The notes below the pieces were generated by a model, which ran no database searches, was not told the DNA's origin, and saw only the letters and a list, made by a program, of their open reading frames with translations. Made by a program: the position numbers and the translations under genes. Shown piece after piece: positions 1 to 7,152 of a stretch of DNA of 11,696 nt. Source of the stretch: Thermoleophilia bacterium (GTDB lineage Bacteria > Actinomycetota > Thermoleophilia > Gaiellales > Gaiellaceae). Position 1 is the first letter of the stretch, and the number at the start of each line of letters is the position of its first letter. The stretch lies in contig JAICVP010000042.1 of assembly GCA_025935275.1 (NCBI GenBank), positions 1 through 11,696 of the forward strand, given 5' to 3'.

Positions 1-104
1 ACGTGGAAACGTGGAGTGGCGGAGCCCGTCGGCGCAGCGAACGCTGCGAGAGCGATCAGGAAGATAGCGAGGGTCGCTCGGCGAAACGCCGTCCTCGGAA
101 CCAT
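1..104 (-). CDS. Secreted protein, N-terminal fragment (cut by window edge)
   Basis: Reading the minus strand from an ATG at 104 gives an open frame to the window edge (34 complete codons). The visible peptide is a classical Sec signal sequence. It has a basic start (MVPRTAFRR), a hydrophobic core (about residues 10-24, LAIFLIALAAFAA) and a small-residue region with Thr/Gly/Ser before the sequence is lost. The gene begins 22 bases after the stop of the metallophosphoesterase on the same strand, so the two may be co-transcribed. No clear Shine-Dalgarno motif precedes the ATG. The mature domain lies outside the window, so no function can be given. The signal peptide is seen directly; export is inferred. 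Confidence 0.6.
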   Translation of the reverse strand, partial: MVPRTAFRRATLAIFLIALAAFAAPTGSATPRFH

Positions 105-126
105 CCGCGTGAGGATACAGCCTTTG

Positions 127-1434
127 CTACGAGCAGTCGCGCGAACCGGAATGCAGCGGGTTTCCGGCCTTGTCTTCGAAGACCCACGAGAGCCGAGTGG
201 GGGTCCCGCCCGCGCGAGCACCCACGAGCGTCAGCGCGATTGTCCCGACAGTCTTGCCCTTTGCCCAGTCCACGAGGGAGTCTCCCGTCGGCGTCCCCGC
301 GATACTGTGCCCTCCCGCGCCGTTGACGAGCTGGATCATGGTCGGCTGCCCCGTGGAGGGCGCAGTGAGCTGGTCGCTGAGCGGCCGATACTGAACCATC
401 GAGTGCATATGTCCGTTCAGGACGAGATCGCCCCCGTTGTCGGCGAGGAGCTTCCACATCGCGAGCCTGCTCGTATGGATAGTGCCTTTGGATCGTGCCG
501 GTGCGTGCCAGAACGAGACGATGCAGGGGGGCGGAGGACTCGCCGTGTTCGTAAGAAGGCTCTTCACGTAGTTGTACTGCGCTTTGCCGGCGGCCATCGA
601 GGGACCGCTGGAAGCAAGATCGAAGAAGAGCACGTTCCCGTACCGAAAGGACGTGTAGGCGGGGCGCCCGTGAAAGTAATCCGTCCACGCGACGAGATTC
701 GGCGCCTCATGGTTGCCCAGCGTCGGCTGGGTGATCGAGGCCAGCTTGCCCCAAAGCGTCCCAACGCCTCCGTCCATGTCGTTCTCGCCGTAATGGTTGA
801 GCACTTCGGTGAAGGTCCCCCTTTCGTAGATGTCTCCCAGGAACAGGAAAAGGTCGGGTTGGTTGCCGAAGATGGCCTCGGCGAGCCCGTTTGGGGCAGC
901 CTCCCCGCTCGGACCGTCGCCCACCGCGCCCACGACGGGGTCCTCGAGCGACGTCCAGACGGGCGGGGGTAGAAACGAGGACCAGTCGTTCGGCGAGTGG
1001 AGGAAGTCGGTCGTATTGCCGTTGGCGAGCGTCACAGGGATCGCCACCGCGGCGCTATCACCCGAGGCCCGCATGCTGAGCGTCCCGGATCCGTCCAGGT
1101 ACTTCTGCGTCGGCCATACGAACGAGTAGTCGCCGGTGGTCGGGGATGGGGCGAACCTCATGATGAGCTGGACGGCGGGCTTTCCGGACGGAGTCCAGGT
1201 GGCAGTCACATTCCCGCTGTTCGGTGATTTCGTGACTCGGATGGACGCAGGACCGGAGAGAGGACCGTCGGCGACGCTCACGCACAATGTCTGGCTGCCC
1301 GAGGATCCGCAGTTCGAGCTTGCATAAGCGCTTCCCGCAAGGACCAACATCGATGCGGCAGCGAGTAACCCGACAAGACGACGCGTCCATGGAAACACTC
1401 GTTTGCCGACTGCCCCCTTCAGCTCCCTCCGCAT
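127..1434 (-). CDS. Secreted purple-acid-phosphatase-like metallophosphoesterase
   Basis: 435 aa. The N-terminus carries a signal peptide (basic region to about residue 19, hydrophobic 20-36, likely cleavage after the AYA ending at 38). Residues about 45-140 look like an Ig/fibronectin-type beta domain, and the calcineurin-like phosphoesterase domain follows. The five metal-ligand motifs are all visible in order: GDG (D173), GDIY (D201, Y203), GNHE (N241, H242), FWH (H310) and GHMH (H342, H344). GDxG/GDxxY/GNHE/GHxH is the known signature of purple acid phosphatases and relatives, which hydrolyse phosphomonoesters at a two-metal centre outside the cytoplasm. C42 and C51 lie close together, and C434 is near the C-terminus; disulfides are possible. 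The ribosome-binding site before the ATG is weak. The gene is divergent from the propeller gene at 1567. The substrate cannot be told; a phosphodiesterase or nucleotidase role is possible. Confidence 0.88.
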   Translation of the reverse strand: MRRELKGAVGKRVFPWTRRLVGLLAAASMLVLAGSAYASSNCGSSGSQTLCVSVADGPLSGPASIRVTKSPNSGNVTATWTPSGKPAVQLIMRFAPSPTTGDYSFVWPTQKYLDGSGTLSMRASGDSAAVAIPVTLANGNTTDFLHSPNDWSSFLPPPVWTSLEDPVVGAVGDGPSGEAAPNGLAEAIFGNQPDLFLFLGDIYERGTFTEVLNHYGENDMDGGVGTLWGKLASITQPTLGNHEAPNLVAWTDYFHGRPAYTSFRYGNVLFFDLASSGPSMAAGKAQYNYVKSLLTNTASPPPPCIVSFWHAPARSKGTIHTSRLAMWKLLADNGGDLVLNGHMHSMVQYRPLSDQLTAPSTGQPTMIQLVNGAGGHSIAGTPTGDSLVDWAKGKTVGTIALTLVGARAGGTPTRLSWVFEDKAGNPLHSGSRDCS

Positions 1435-1566
1435 GACCCCATGGACCTACCCCCCGATGGTACAGCGATTACGCATGAACTCCTAGGGCCCCGCGAAAAC
1501 CATGTAGAATCCCGCGCACGCCACGGACGTGGTCACGGGAAACGGGAACTAGGGGGTCAGGGAGAA
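1435..1566. promoter_or_regulatory. Divergent intergenic region, probable promoters for both flanking genes
   Basis: This 132-base gap separates the divergent phosphoesterase and propeller genes, so it should hold both promoters. On the plus strand TAGAAT at 1505-1510 resembles a -10 box, but no convincing -35 hexamer lies 16-18 bases upstream. An interrupted palindrome CCACG-GA-CGTGG at 1521-1532 lies between that box and the ribosome-binding site and could be an operator, although arms of five bases are easily found by chance. AGGGAG immediately before the ATG at 1567 is the Shine-Dalgarno for the propeller gene. No clear promoter was found for the phosphoesterase. Confidence 0.35.
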
Positions 1567-2496
1567 ATGCATCGTCGACTTTTCATTGCGGCCGTAATCG
1601 GTTTGTGGGCCATCATCTTTGTGTCACCGGCGAGCGGCGTGGTCGAGGGCTCGCTCGTGAAGCACCGCGCCACTAATTGGTCCACTCCGAGCCCGGATCC
1701 AACCGGTCTGACGTACGACGGTAAGCGGAAGAAGCTCTTGATCTCGGACTCCGAGGTCGAAGAGACCCCGCTTTGGAAGGGCAGAAACTTGTTCGTCACC
1801 ACCAAGGCAGGAGCGCTGAAGGCAGCCCGGCGGCTCACGAAGGCGACCGTCGAGCCGGAAGGGATCTCCTGGTACCCGCGCGGCAAGTCCCTGTTCGTGG
1901 TCGACGACGACAAGAACGCCATCTTCCGCTTCGGTCCTGGTAGGGACGGAAAGATCGGGACGCGAGACGACAAGGTGAAGAAGCTCGTGAATACGTTGCG
2001 CTACGGCTCCGACGATGCCGAAGGCGTGACATGGCATGCTCGCCGCCGCAAGGTCGACATGCTCATCTGGACGGACGCCAGCACGACGAAGGTCTACGAG
2101 CTGAAGCGCGGACGCGACCATCGTTTCGGGACGCGTGACGACGCCATCAAGCGGCAGTTCGATCTCGGGCCGTTCACGGGCCCTGGGGATCGCCACTTCA
2201 AGGACCCAAACGGCATCCTCCTCGACCGGAAGAGCGGCCATCTCTTCGCGGTCGACAGCAGGAGGCACTTCATCCTCGAGATGACGTTGACCGGTGGCTT
2301 CGTGCGGGCGATCGACATGCCGTTCTGCCGGGCGGCAAACCCGACGACCCCTTGCCGAGGGTTCTCGGATCTGGTTTTCGCGCCGGGCACGGACGGATCG
2401 CCGCATCACCTCTACCTCACCGACCGTGGGGTCGACAACAATGACGAGCCAAACGAGAACGACGGCAAGCTGTACGAGGTGGAGCTCGTCCCGTAA
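1567..2496 (+). CDS. Secreted NHL/SMP-30-like beta-propeller protein
   Basis: 309 aa from the ATG at 1567. The reading frame stays open 42 codons further upstream, but this start is preferred because it has AGGGAG just before it and opens with a signal peptide (MHRR, then hydrophobic residues 6-23, PASG). The rest reads as repeated propeller strands with the pattern x-G-(I/L/V)-x-x-x followed by a hydrophobic strand and Asp: PTGLTY (45), PEGISW (97), AEGVTW (151), PNGILL (214), and a diverged fifth copy GFSDLVFAP (265). Two Asp/Gly-rich loops, GRDGKIGTRDD (125-135) and GRDHRFGTRDD (182-192), resemble calcium-binding loops. SMP-30/gluconolactonase, SdiA-regulated and phytase-type propellers share this fold, so the activity is open: a lactonase/esterase, a phytase-like enzyme or a binding protein. 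The neighbouring secreted phosphoesterase is compatible with phosphate scavenging but does not prove it. Confidence 0.75.
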   Translation: MHRRLFIAAVIGLWAIIFVSPASGVVEGSLVKHRATNWSTPSPDPTGLTYDGKRKKLLISDSEVEETPLWKGRNLFVTTKAGALKAARRLTKATVEPEGISWYPRGKSLFVVDDDKNAIFRFGPGRDGKIGTRDDKVKKLVNTLRYGSDDAEGVTWHARRRKVDMLIWTDASTTKVYELKRGRDHRFGTRDDAIKRQFDLGPFTGPGDRHFKDPNGILLDRKSGHLFAVDSRRHFILEMTLTGGFVRAIDMPFCRAANPTTPCRGFSDLVFAPGTDGSPHHLYLTDRGVDNNDEPNENDGKLYEVELVP

Positions 2497-2503
2497 ATGT
2501 CCT

Positions 2504-2539
2504 AGCCGGGCTCGCTCCGGTTCGTGAGCGGGCCCGGCT
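2504..2539. terminator. Hairpin between convergent genes, likely bidirectional terminator
   Basis: A 14-base stem (AGCCGGGCTCGCTC at 2504-2517 against GAGCGGGCCCGGCT at 2526-2539) pairs fully apart from one G-T wobble, with an 8-base loop. It starts 7 bases after the propeller stop codon and ends 2 bases before the stop of the convergent small membrane-protein gene. No U-run follows on either strand, so it is a GC-rich hairpin rather than a textbook intrinsic terminator. Position and symmetry favour termination or transcript-end protection for both genes. Confidence 0.6.
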
Positions 2540-2541
2540 GG

Positions 2542-2793
2542 TCAGCCGGCGAGGAATCGATAGGCGCCGTACGCGATCAGCGCGACGAGGAACCACAAGA
2601 AAAGCGCCACCGGAAGACCGAGCCGGACGAACTGCATTGGCACCTCGTTCGTCGACTCGAGGAGATCCGTGACGCTCTCTTCAGCGAGTTCGTCCCGAGC
2701 CCGTACGATCGGGACGGCCGCGCGCTCACGGCTGACTGAAACGCCAACGTCACCGAGAGTATGAGCCGTGCTGGGGGTGCTCATCTTCCTCAT
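2542..2793 (-). CDS. Small single-pass membrane protein, unknown function
   Basis: 83 aa. The N-terminal half (1-52) is hydrophilic with a charged stretch (RARDELAEES, 31-40). One strong hydrophobic segment at about 57-79 (LGLPVALFLWFLVALIAYGAY) should span the membrane near the C-terminus, leaving a very short tail (RFLAG). AGGG lies 5 bases before the chosen ATG; a second Met at residue 4 is less well placed. The layout suggests a tail-anchored or small accessory membrane protein. The stop codon is 2 bases from the shared hairpin, as expected of a real gene end. I do not recognise the family. It could be a chance frame in GC-rich DNA, but a clean transmembrane segment is unusual for chance frames. 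Confidence 0.5.
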   Translation of the reverse strand: MRKMSTPSTAHTLGDVGVSVSRERAAVPIVRARDELAEESVTDLLESTNEVPMQFVRLGLPVALFLWFLVALIAYGAYRFLAG

Positions 2794-3096
2794 GGTAACC
2801 CTGCTTCTTGTCTGAAACTGCTCAAGACTCTAGATTGATACACGGACGTAACCACTCGATGAACCTATCGGCAGTCGCCGACGCGTTCGTGAGCGGTATT
2901 CGCGCATCACGTGGATGACTCCTTGCCGCCCGGGCGAGATCCCACAGGACGAGGCAATAGCCGAAGCCAGCTGAGGCAGCAAATCCTCGTCGCGTCCTGG
3001 GGCCAAAGGCACTTCTGGCGATGCCACCATGAAGAGATCCACGACCAGGCCACGTAAGGGCGCGCAGCGTCGCAACGTGAGGCAGCTCGACCGAGA
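2794..3096. other. Gap of about 300 bases without a recognisable gene
   Basis: Both flanking genes start at the edges of this stretch, so it should contain two promoters. Two minus-strand frames run across most of it. One ends with TAG at 2830. The other, without ATG, GTG or TTG, runs from 3127 to a TGA at 2822. Neither gives a protein I recognise. A 23-codon plus-strand frame (3029-3100) ends in an ATGA overlap with the sulfotransferase start. A decayed gene fragment or a long 5' leader are both possible. No RNA gene or repeat was seen here. Confidence 0.4.
2808..2836 (+). promoter_or_regulatory. Candidate sigma-70-type promoter
   Basis: TTGTCT at 2808-2813 and TAGATT at 2831-2836 are separated by exactly 17 bases, and each matches its consensus hexamer at four of six positions. 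The site lies in a locally AT-richer patch and points towards the sulfotransferase at 3097, giving a leader of about 250 bases. This is a weak two-box match seen by eye, so it could be chance. Confidence 0.28.
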
Positions 3097-3849
3097 ATGA
3101 GCGATCACAAGACTCGATTCGTGGTTTTCACCACGCAGCGCACGGGGTCGACGTGGTTGATGAGCGTGCTCAACAACCAGGACGGGGTCTCGGGACAGGG
3201 GGAGCTGTTCCTGCCGCGCCCCCGCTCGCAGGAGCGTCGGTGGGACTCGGACTTCGCCTGGCCCAGGTATGTGGAATCCCGGGAAGGTTACGGTCTGCGG
3301 AGACCGCGCTCGGTCTATCGCTACCTCACGGACCTCTACGCGTCCGAAGGCTCCGTCGGCTTCAAGTTGATGTACTCGCAAGTGAAGTCGTACCCCGAGA
3401 TCTTGCCGTTCCTCGTCCGCGAGAAAATCGATGTGGTTCACCTGATACGCCGAAACCACCTCGATGTGCTGATCTCGTTTGCGCTCAAGCGCCAGATCGG
3501 ACGGGCCCACGTTCTCTCGCCCGCGGATCGCCCTGAGGGCGAGAGCGTGGAGCTCGACACGGGCTCGCTCGGGAGGGACATCCGCAAGCTCGAGCTCAAG
3601 CAGAATCTGGGCCGCTGGACCCTCAGGCTTGCCCGGCTCCGTCATCTCGAAGTGGCTTACGAGGATCTCAGTGCCGATCCAGGGCAGTTCGAGCCGCTCT
3701 TTGACTTTCTCCACATTCCGTTCGAGGGGGCCGCGCTCGAGTCCGCGATCCTGAGGACGCGAACCGGTAGCCAGCAGGACGTGCTCGCGAACTACGACGA
3801 GGTCCGGCGGGCGCTTGCGGGCTCGCGCCACTCACATCTGCTGGAGTAA
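3097..3849 (+). CDS. Stf0-like PAPS-dependent sulfotransferase
   Basis: 250 aa. Sulfotransferases move sulfate from PAPS to a hydroxyl or amino group. The 5'-phosphosulfate-binding loop is TQRTGSTWL (13-21), with Arg in place of the usual Lys; RTGSTWL is typical of the Stf0 and related bacterial groups. VGFKLM (87-92) and a 3'-phosphate-binding segment, LIRRNHLDVLISFALKR (116-132, with Arg118/Arg119 and Ser127), complete the PAPS site. YEDL at 188-191 is the usual post-core strand. A TAA at 3055 blocks upstream extension and no other start codon lies between, so the ATG at 3097 is secure, although its Shine-Dalgarno is weak. It is the only locus gene on the plus strand and converges on the operon end. 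The target is probably a saccharide, by context; trehalose- or lipid-type acceptors, as for Stf0, are an alternative. Confidence 0.85.
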   Translation: MSDHKTRFVVFTTQRTGSTWLMSVLNNQDGVSGQGELFLPRPRSQERRWDSDFAWPRYVESREGYGLRRPRSVYRYLTDLYASEGSVGFKLMYSQVKSYPEILPFLVREKIDVVHLIRRNHLDVLISFALKRQIGRAHVLSPADRPEGESVELDTGSLGRDIRKLELKQNLGRWTLRLARLRHLEVAYEDLSADPGQFEPLFDFLHIPFEGAALESAILRTRTGSQQDVLANYDEVRRALAGSRHSHLLE

Positions 3850-3854
3850 GTCGC

Positions 3855-3892
3855 CGGTGACTCAGGTAATGAGCGGTGACTCAGGTATTGAG
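3855..3892. repeat. 19-base tandem duplication over a gene end
   Basis: Two adjacent 19-base copies, CGGTGACTCAGGTAATGAG (3855-3873) and CGGTGACTCAGGTATTGAG (3874-3892), differ at one position. The second copy contains the stop codon and last codons of the minus-strand sulfotransferase. The first lies in the gap before the convergent sulfotransferase gene. Because 19 is not a multiple of three, the first copy is in another frame and does not extend the protein. It looks like a recent replication-slippage event. Confidence 0.85.
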
Positions 3893-4753
3893 CCATGCGC
3901 TCGTGAGGTCTTTTTCCACGAGGTCTTCGAGCTTCAGGATGTCCTCTCGGTAGAGATCCAAAAGGCGACTGCGCAGCTCGGGCGACATCTTCGGGGGCTC
4001 CTCGAGGTTCACCTCTCGAACTTTCTTGGCCGACGCGTGTAGGCGCGCCGGAACGAGTGCCTTGGCAGTTCGAATCACGGCCGGCTGATAGAGAAGCCGG
4101 TTCAGCAGCCGGCTTCGCGGAACGTTTGCAGGGTTGTGGCGCGGCTGGGTGTCCGGTTGAAAGCTCGAGTCGACGCCGACGAACGAGAAAAGCTCTGTCA
4201 TAACGAGCGCCGGGTCGCGCCTGAAGTCGTCGAAGACTAGAACCTTGATCTGATCCCGCGGAAACACATCGAAATAGCGCTTCATGCGCCGGTAGTAGAA
4301 GCCCTCACGGACGTGGCTCGAGTCCGCCGACAGGTCCTCCGAGGGACTTTTCACGGGCTCGCCTCTGCGGATGCGCATCAGGTACCCCGAGAAGGCCCGC
4401 TCGGCCGGATTGCGGAGAGAGACGATCACCTGCACGTCGGGCAGACGGGCATGCATGCGCTCGGCGGCCGTCGGCGAGCGGAAATACTGCGGTGAGACCT
4501 CGCCGATGGCTTTCTGCCCAGAAGCCCCTGCGAACGCGGCCTCGTATTCTTCGAACGTCTCGACCCGGAAATGCCTGAGCAGCGGTGGCTCGCCTTCATC
4601 GGACCACTTCCAGTCGCGCGCATCCTCGTACCCGAAGTAATTGGTTCCCTTCTCCGCGTACATGAAGACATCGGGATGCTGATCGAAGTACCGGTAGAGC
4701 GACGTTGTCCCGGCTTTCGCAACCCCGATGACGATGAATGTCGGCAGCGCCAT
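3881..4753 (-). CDS. Sulfotransferase, PAPS-dependent (last gene of operon)
   Basis: 290 aa, the usual length for the Sulfotransfer_1/3 families. The 5'-phosphosulfate loop is VAKAGTTSL (11-19) with the catalytic-type Lys13. IGEVSPQYF (83-91) is the conserved segment that supplies an acidic residue (E85) in related heparan-sulfate-type enzymes. The 3'-phosphate site is SLRNPAERAFSGYL (112-125, with R114 and S122). The start has an excellent Shine-Dalgarno (AGGGGAG, about 6 bases before the ATG). It begins 48 bases after the flippase stop on the same strand and ends only 31 bases from the convergent sulfotransferase stop. By context it should sulfate the sugar repeat or the finished polymer. 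Sulfotransferase chemistry is very secure; the acceptor is inferred. Confidence 0.9.
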   Translation of the reverse strand: MALPTFIVIGVAKAGTTSLYRYFDQHPDVFMYAEKGTNYFGYEDARDWKWSDEGEPPLLRHFRVETFEEYEAAFAGASGQKAIGEVSPQYFRSPTAAERMHARLPDVQVIVSLRNPAERAFSGYLMRIRRGEPVKSPSEDLSADSSHVREGFYYRRMKRYFDVFPRDQIKVLVFDDFRRDPALVMTELFSFVGVDSSFQPDTQPRHNPANVPRSRLLNRLLYQPAVIRTAKALVPARLHASAKKVREVNLEEPPKMSPELRSRLLDLYREDILKLEDLVEKDLTSAWLNT

Positions 4754-4801
4754 GTCGATCTCCCCTATATCCCCATTGTCCCAGTCGTCCGGGCGTCAGC
4801 C

Positions 4802-6307
4802 TCAGCGAGCTGCCACCCGGCGAGCCGGACGGAGAATACGCAAGCCGGGCATCCCGCGCCGCGTCAGATCGAGTGCCTCGGCGGCGAGGGCGCGCGAGAA
4901 CACCCGGATCGAGGCTAGATAGACCAGCGCGCCTCCAGCGGCACCGACCAGAAGCGTGACAAGCGGGTGACTGTCGCCGAGAACGCCACGGATGGCGAAC
5001 ATCGCCGCTCCCGCCAGTACGGAAGCAACAAACGGCCCCTTCAGGTGGCCGAGATAGGCACCCAAGCGGATTGGGATGAGCCGGTGGAGTGTCCAGTAAT
5101 ACGCAGGAGCCACGACACACCCGACGCACAGCGTCGCGATCGCCACCGCAATGATCCCGAAGTTCACCGCAATGAGAAACGCCGCAATCTTCAGAACCGT
5201 CGTCACGACGACGATGATCACCTGCCAAGACGGCTTGCCGAGCGCCTTCAGCATCGTTCCGTTCAGATACGTCAGGAACTGCACGACCCCGAGGAACGCG
5301 AGGATCTGCATGATCGGCACGCTGCCCATCCATTTCGTACCGAAGATCACCGGGACGAAGTCCGGAGCGAGCGCAACCATGGCCGTGAAGGCCGGAAACG
5401 CGATCAACGCGGCGAAAGCAGTGCTCTTGTAATGGGCGCGCACGAGGCGCGGCGTGTTGCCTTGGAGGCGTGAGTAGAGAGGGAACGCGACTCGATCGAT
5501 CAGGCTACTCGTGACCTGAAAAAGAAGCCGGAGCATCCGGGAACCGATGGTGTAGAAGCCCAGGCTCGCTGCTCCGAGGAAGGAACCGATGAACAGTTGG
5601 TCGGACGTTCGGTTGAAGTAGTTGAGGAGCCGAAATCCGACCACGTTCGAGCCGAAGCCGAAAAGATCCTTGAAATGCCGGTAGCTGAAAGCTGCCCGCG
5701 GGCGCCAGTCCGAGACTCGCCACAGGACGAGCACGCCGGCGATGGGGGCGGCGATGTGTTGGGCCACCAGACTCCAGACGCCGAAACCGAGAAAGGCTGC
5801 GGTGAGGCCGAACGCCGCTCCGACGCCGATCGAGACGAGGGTTCTCAGCGCGAGCGAGCGGAACGCAAGCTCTCGCGTCATCAGCGCGCGCTGGACGAGA
5901 TTGAGACTGCTGATCGGAATCGAGAGGGCGAGGACGGCGACCACCGGCGCCAGACGTGGTTCCCCGACCGCGCGCGAGATCGGAATCGCAAGCCCCGCCA
6001 AGATCGCGGCCAAAAAGATGCCGAAGGCGACGTTCATCCAGAACGCGCTGTCAAAGTGAGCAGGGTCGAGGTCTTTGCGCTGCACGAGTGCGTCGGCCAT
6101 CCCCTGGTCGGCGACCACCTGAGTCATCCCGATGAAGACGAGCGCGAACGCGACGAGACCGAAATCCTTCGGGTCGAGAACTCTCGCGAGGATCACGAAG
6201 ACGAGCAGCCGTGTGAGCTCGTTCCCCCAGTTGCTTGCCGCCGTCCAGAAGACGCCCTTGGCTGCCCGCCGGCGGAGGCCCGGCTCGGTTCCAGGCGCCT
6301 CGCTCAT
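4802..6307 (-). CDS. wzx: Wzx/WzxC-type polysaccharide flippase (MOP superfamily)
   Basis: 501 aa of mostly hydrophobic helices, with the family's N-terminal signature: basic RRRAAKG, then VFWTAASNWGNELTRLLVFVILARVL and DPKDFGLVAFALVF (positions about 12-59). The length and the 12-14 predicted helices fit the MOP-type oligosaccharide exporters, which move lipid-linked sugar repeats across the cytoplasmic membrane. Mid-protein, FNRTSDQLFIGSFLGAASLGFYTI (about 236-259) matches the conserved region of the second half. The C-terminal tail is basic (RRGMPGLRILRPARR). Its ATG overlaps the stop of the preceding sulfotransferase (ATGA at 6304-6307) and a GGAAG lies just upstream, so translational coupling is likely. 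It sits with a polymerase and a chain-length protein, the standard Wzx/Wzy set. The symbol is given by family, not by known substrate. Confidence 0.88.
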   Translation of the reverse strand: MSEAPGTEPGLRRRAAKGVFWTAASNWGNELTRLLVFVILARVLDPKDFGLVAFALVFIGMTQVVADQGMADALVQRKDLDPAHFDSAFWMNVAFGIFLAAILAGLAIPISRAVGEPRLAPVVAVLALSIPISSLNLVQRALMTRELAFRSLALRTLVSIGVGAAFGLTAAFLGFGVWSLVAQHIAAPIAGVLVLWRVSDWRPRAAFSYRHFKDLFGFGSNVVGFRLLNYFNRTSDQLFIGSFLGAASLGFYTIGSRMLRLLFQVTSSLIDRVAFPLYSRLQGNTPRLVRAHYKSTAFAALIAFPAFTAMVALAPDFVPVIFGTKWMGSVPIMQILAFLGVVQFLTYLNGTMLKALGKPSWQVIIVVVTTVLKIAAFLIAVNFGIIAVAIATLCVGCVVAPAYYWTLHRLIPIRLGAYLGHLKGPFVASVLAGAAMFAIRGVLGDSHPLVTLLVGAAGGALVYLASIRVFSRALAAEALDLTRRGMPGLRILRPARRVAAR

Positions 6308-7143
6308 GGCACTTCCGTTCGCCAGGGGGAAAGATCGACCTCGAGCAGATCTTCAAGCACATCGAACTCTGAGTTGTAGGCTCGGCTCAGTTCCGCCTTC
6401 AGCGCGGGATCAAGGCGCGGAACGGCGGCGCCCTGGAAGACGCGCTGGACGCCGGCTCTCCTTGCAGCATCCACGACCGGCTCCAGACCCATGCGGCGAA
6501 AACGCCGTGCGACGCTGACGCCCATCCCCGCCACTCGCTGGGCCTTGGGGATCGTGCTCCGATTCACGGTTGACCTGCCAGTGTCGACCGCGAATCCTTC
6601 GGCCGGGACGTCGAGAAAGACGGAGAGCTGACGGCAGGTTCCCGGGACGTCAGCGAACGCCTGCTCCGACACGAGCGGCAGCAAGTCAGACCGGGGAAAG
6701 ATGTCGAGAAACTTTCTGACATAGCGGCTGTAATACCCATACTCAAGCGCCTTCGGGCGACTGGCGAGAAAATCCTGAAACGACCCCTGGAAATTCCGTC
6801 GCTGCAGCACGAAGCCGTACTGCGAATACGCCCGATCAACCGGATGGCGCAACATGAGAACGAGACGGACACCGGGCAGGGTCTCCGCGATTCGTCGAGG
6901 GCATTCGTGGCAGTAGATGTACTGAGGAGACACCTCGCCGATCGCCCGAAATGCCCCTCGCTCTTCGGGGCCGCAGAAGAAGGCCTCGTACCAGTCCGTC
7001 CCCTTCTCGAAGTGCGCATCGAAGAAGCGAACCTCCTTCCGGCGAGAAGGCATGAAGATCTCAGGATGTGCGTCGAGCAACCCGTGGAGCCACGTGGTCC
7101 CGCCGCGAGGAACGCCGATCCCCAGGAAGGTCGGTAGGGTCAA
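6304..7143 (-). CDS. Sulfotransferase, PAPS-dependent (TTG start)
   Basis: 279 aa. The 5'-phosphosulfate loop is VPRGGTTWL (11-19), with Arg13 where most families have Lys. IGEVSPQYIY (68-77) and the 3'-phosphate segment MLRHPVDRAYSQYGF (97-111, with R99 and S107) match the sulfotransferase fold in order and spacing. The start is TTG at 7143: the preceding gene's TGA is followed directly by GGAGAGGTC and then TTG, and the peptide from there (MTLPTFLGIGVPRGG) matches the beginning of the other sulfotransferase here (MALPTFIVIGVAKAG). The gap to the polymerase stop is 9 bases, and the gene's own stop overlaps the flippase start. It is a paralogue of the enzyme at 3881-4753 with a different C-terminal third, which suggests another acceptor position. 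Confidence 0.9.
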   Translation of the reverse strand: MTLPTFLGIGVPRGGTTWLHGLLDAHPEIFMPSRRKEVRFFDAHFEKGTDWYEAFFCGPEERGAFRAIGEVSPQYIYCHECPRRIAETLPGVRLVLMLRHPVDRAYSQYGFVLQRRNFQGSFQDFLASRPKALEYGYYSRYVRKFLDIFPRSDLLPLVSEQAFADVPGTCRQLSVFLDVPAEGFAVDTGRSTVNRSTIPKAQRVAGMGVSVARRFRRMGLEPVVDAARRAGVQRVFQGAAVPRLDPALKAELSRAYNSEFDVLEDLLEVDLSPWRTEVP

Positions 7144-7152
7144 GACCTCTCC

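Noticed and set aside
16..972. 318-codon plus-strand frame opposite the phosphoesterase
   Set aside because: It is antisense to a gene with all five metal motifs and has a composition typical of a shadow frame.
1441..1566. Extended 351-residue start of the propeller protein
   Set aside because: The added 42 residues place a charged segment before the signal peptide. ATG at 1567 has the ribosome-binding site.
2830..3831. 333-codon minus-strand frame antisense to the Stf0-like sulfotransferase
   Set aside because: The opposite strand has a clear PAPS-binding protein; this frame shows no motif and is expected by chance at high GC.
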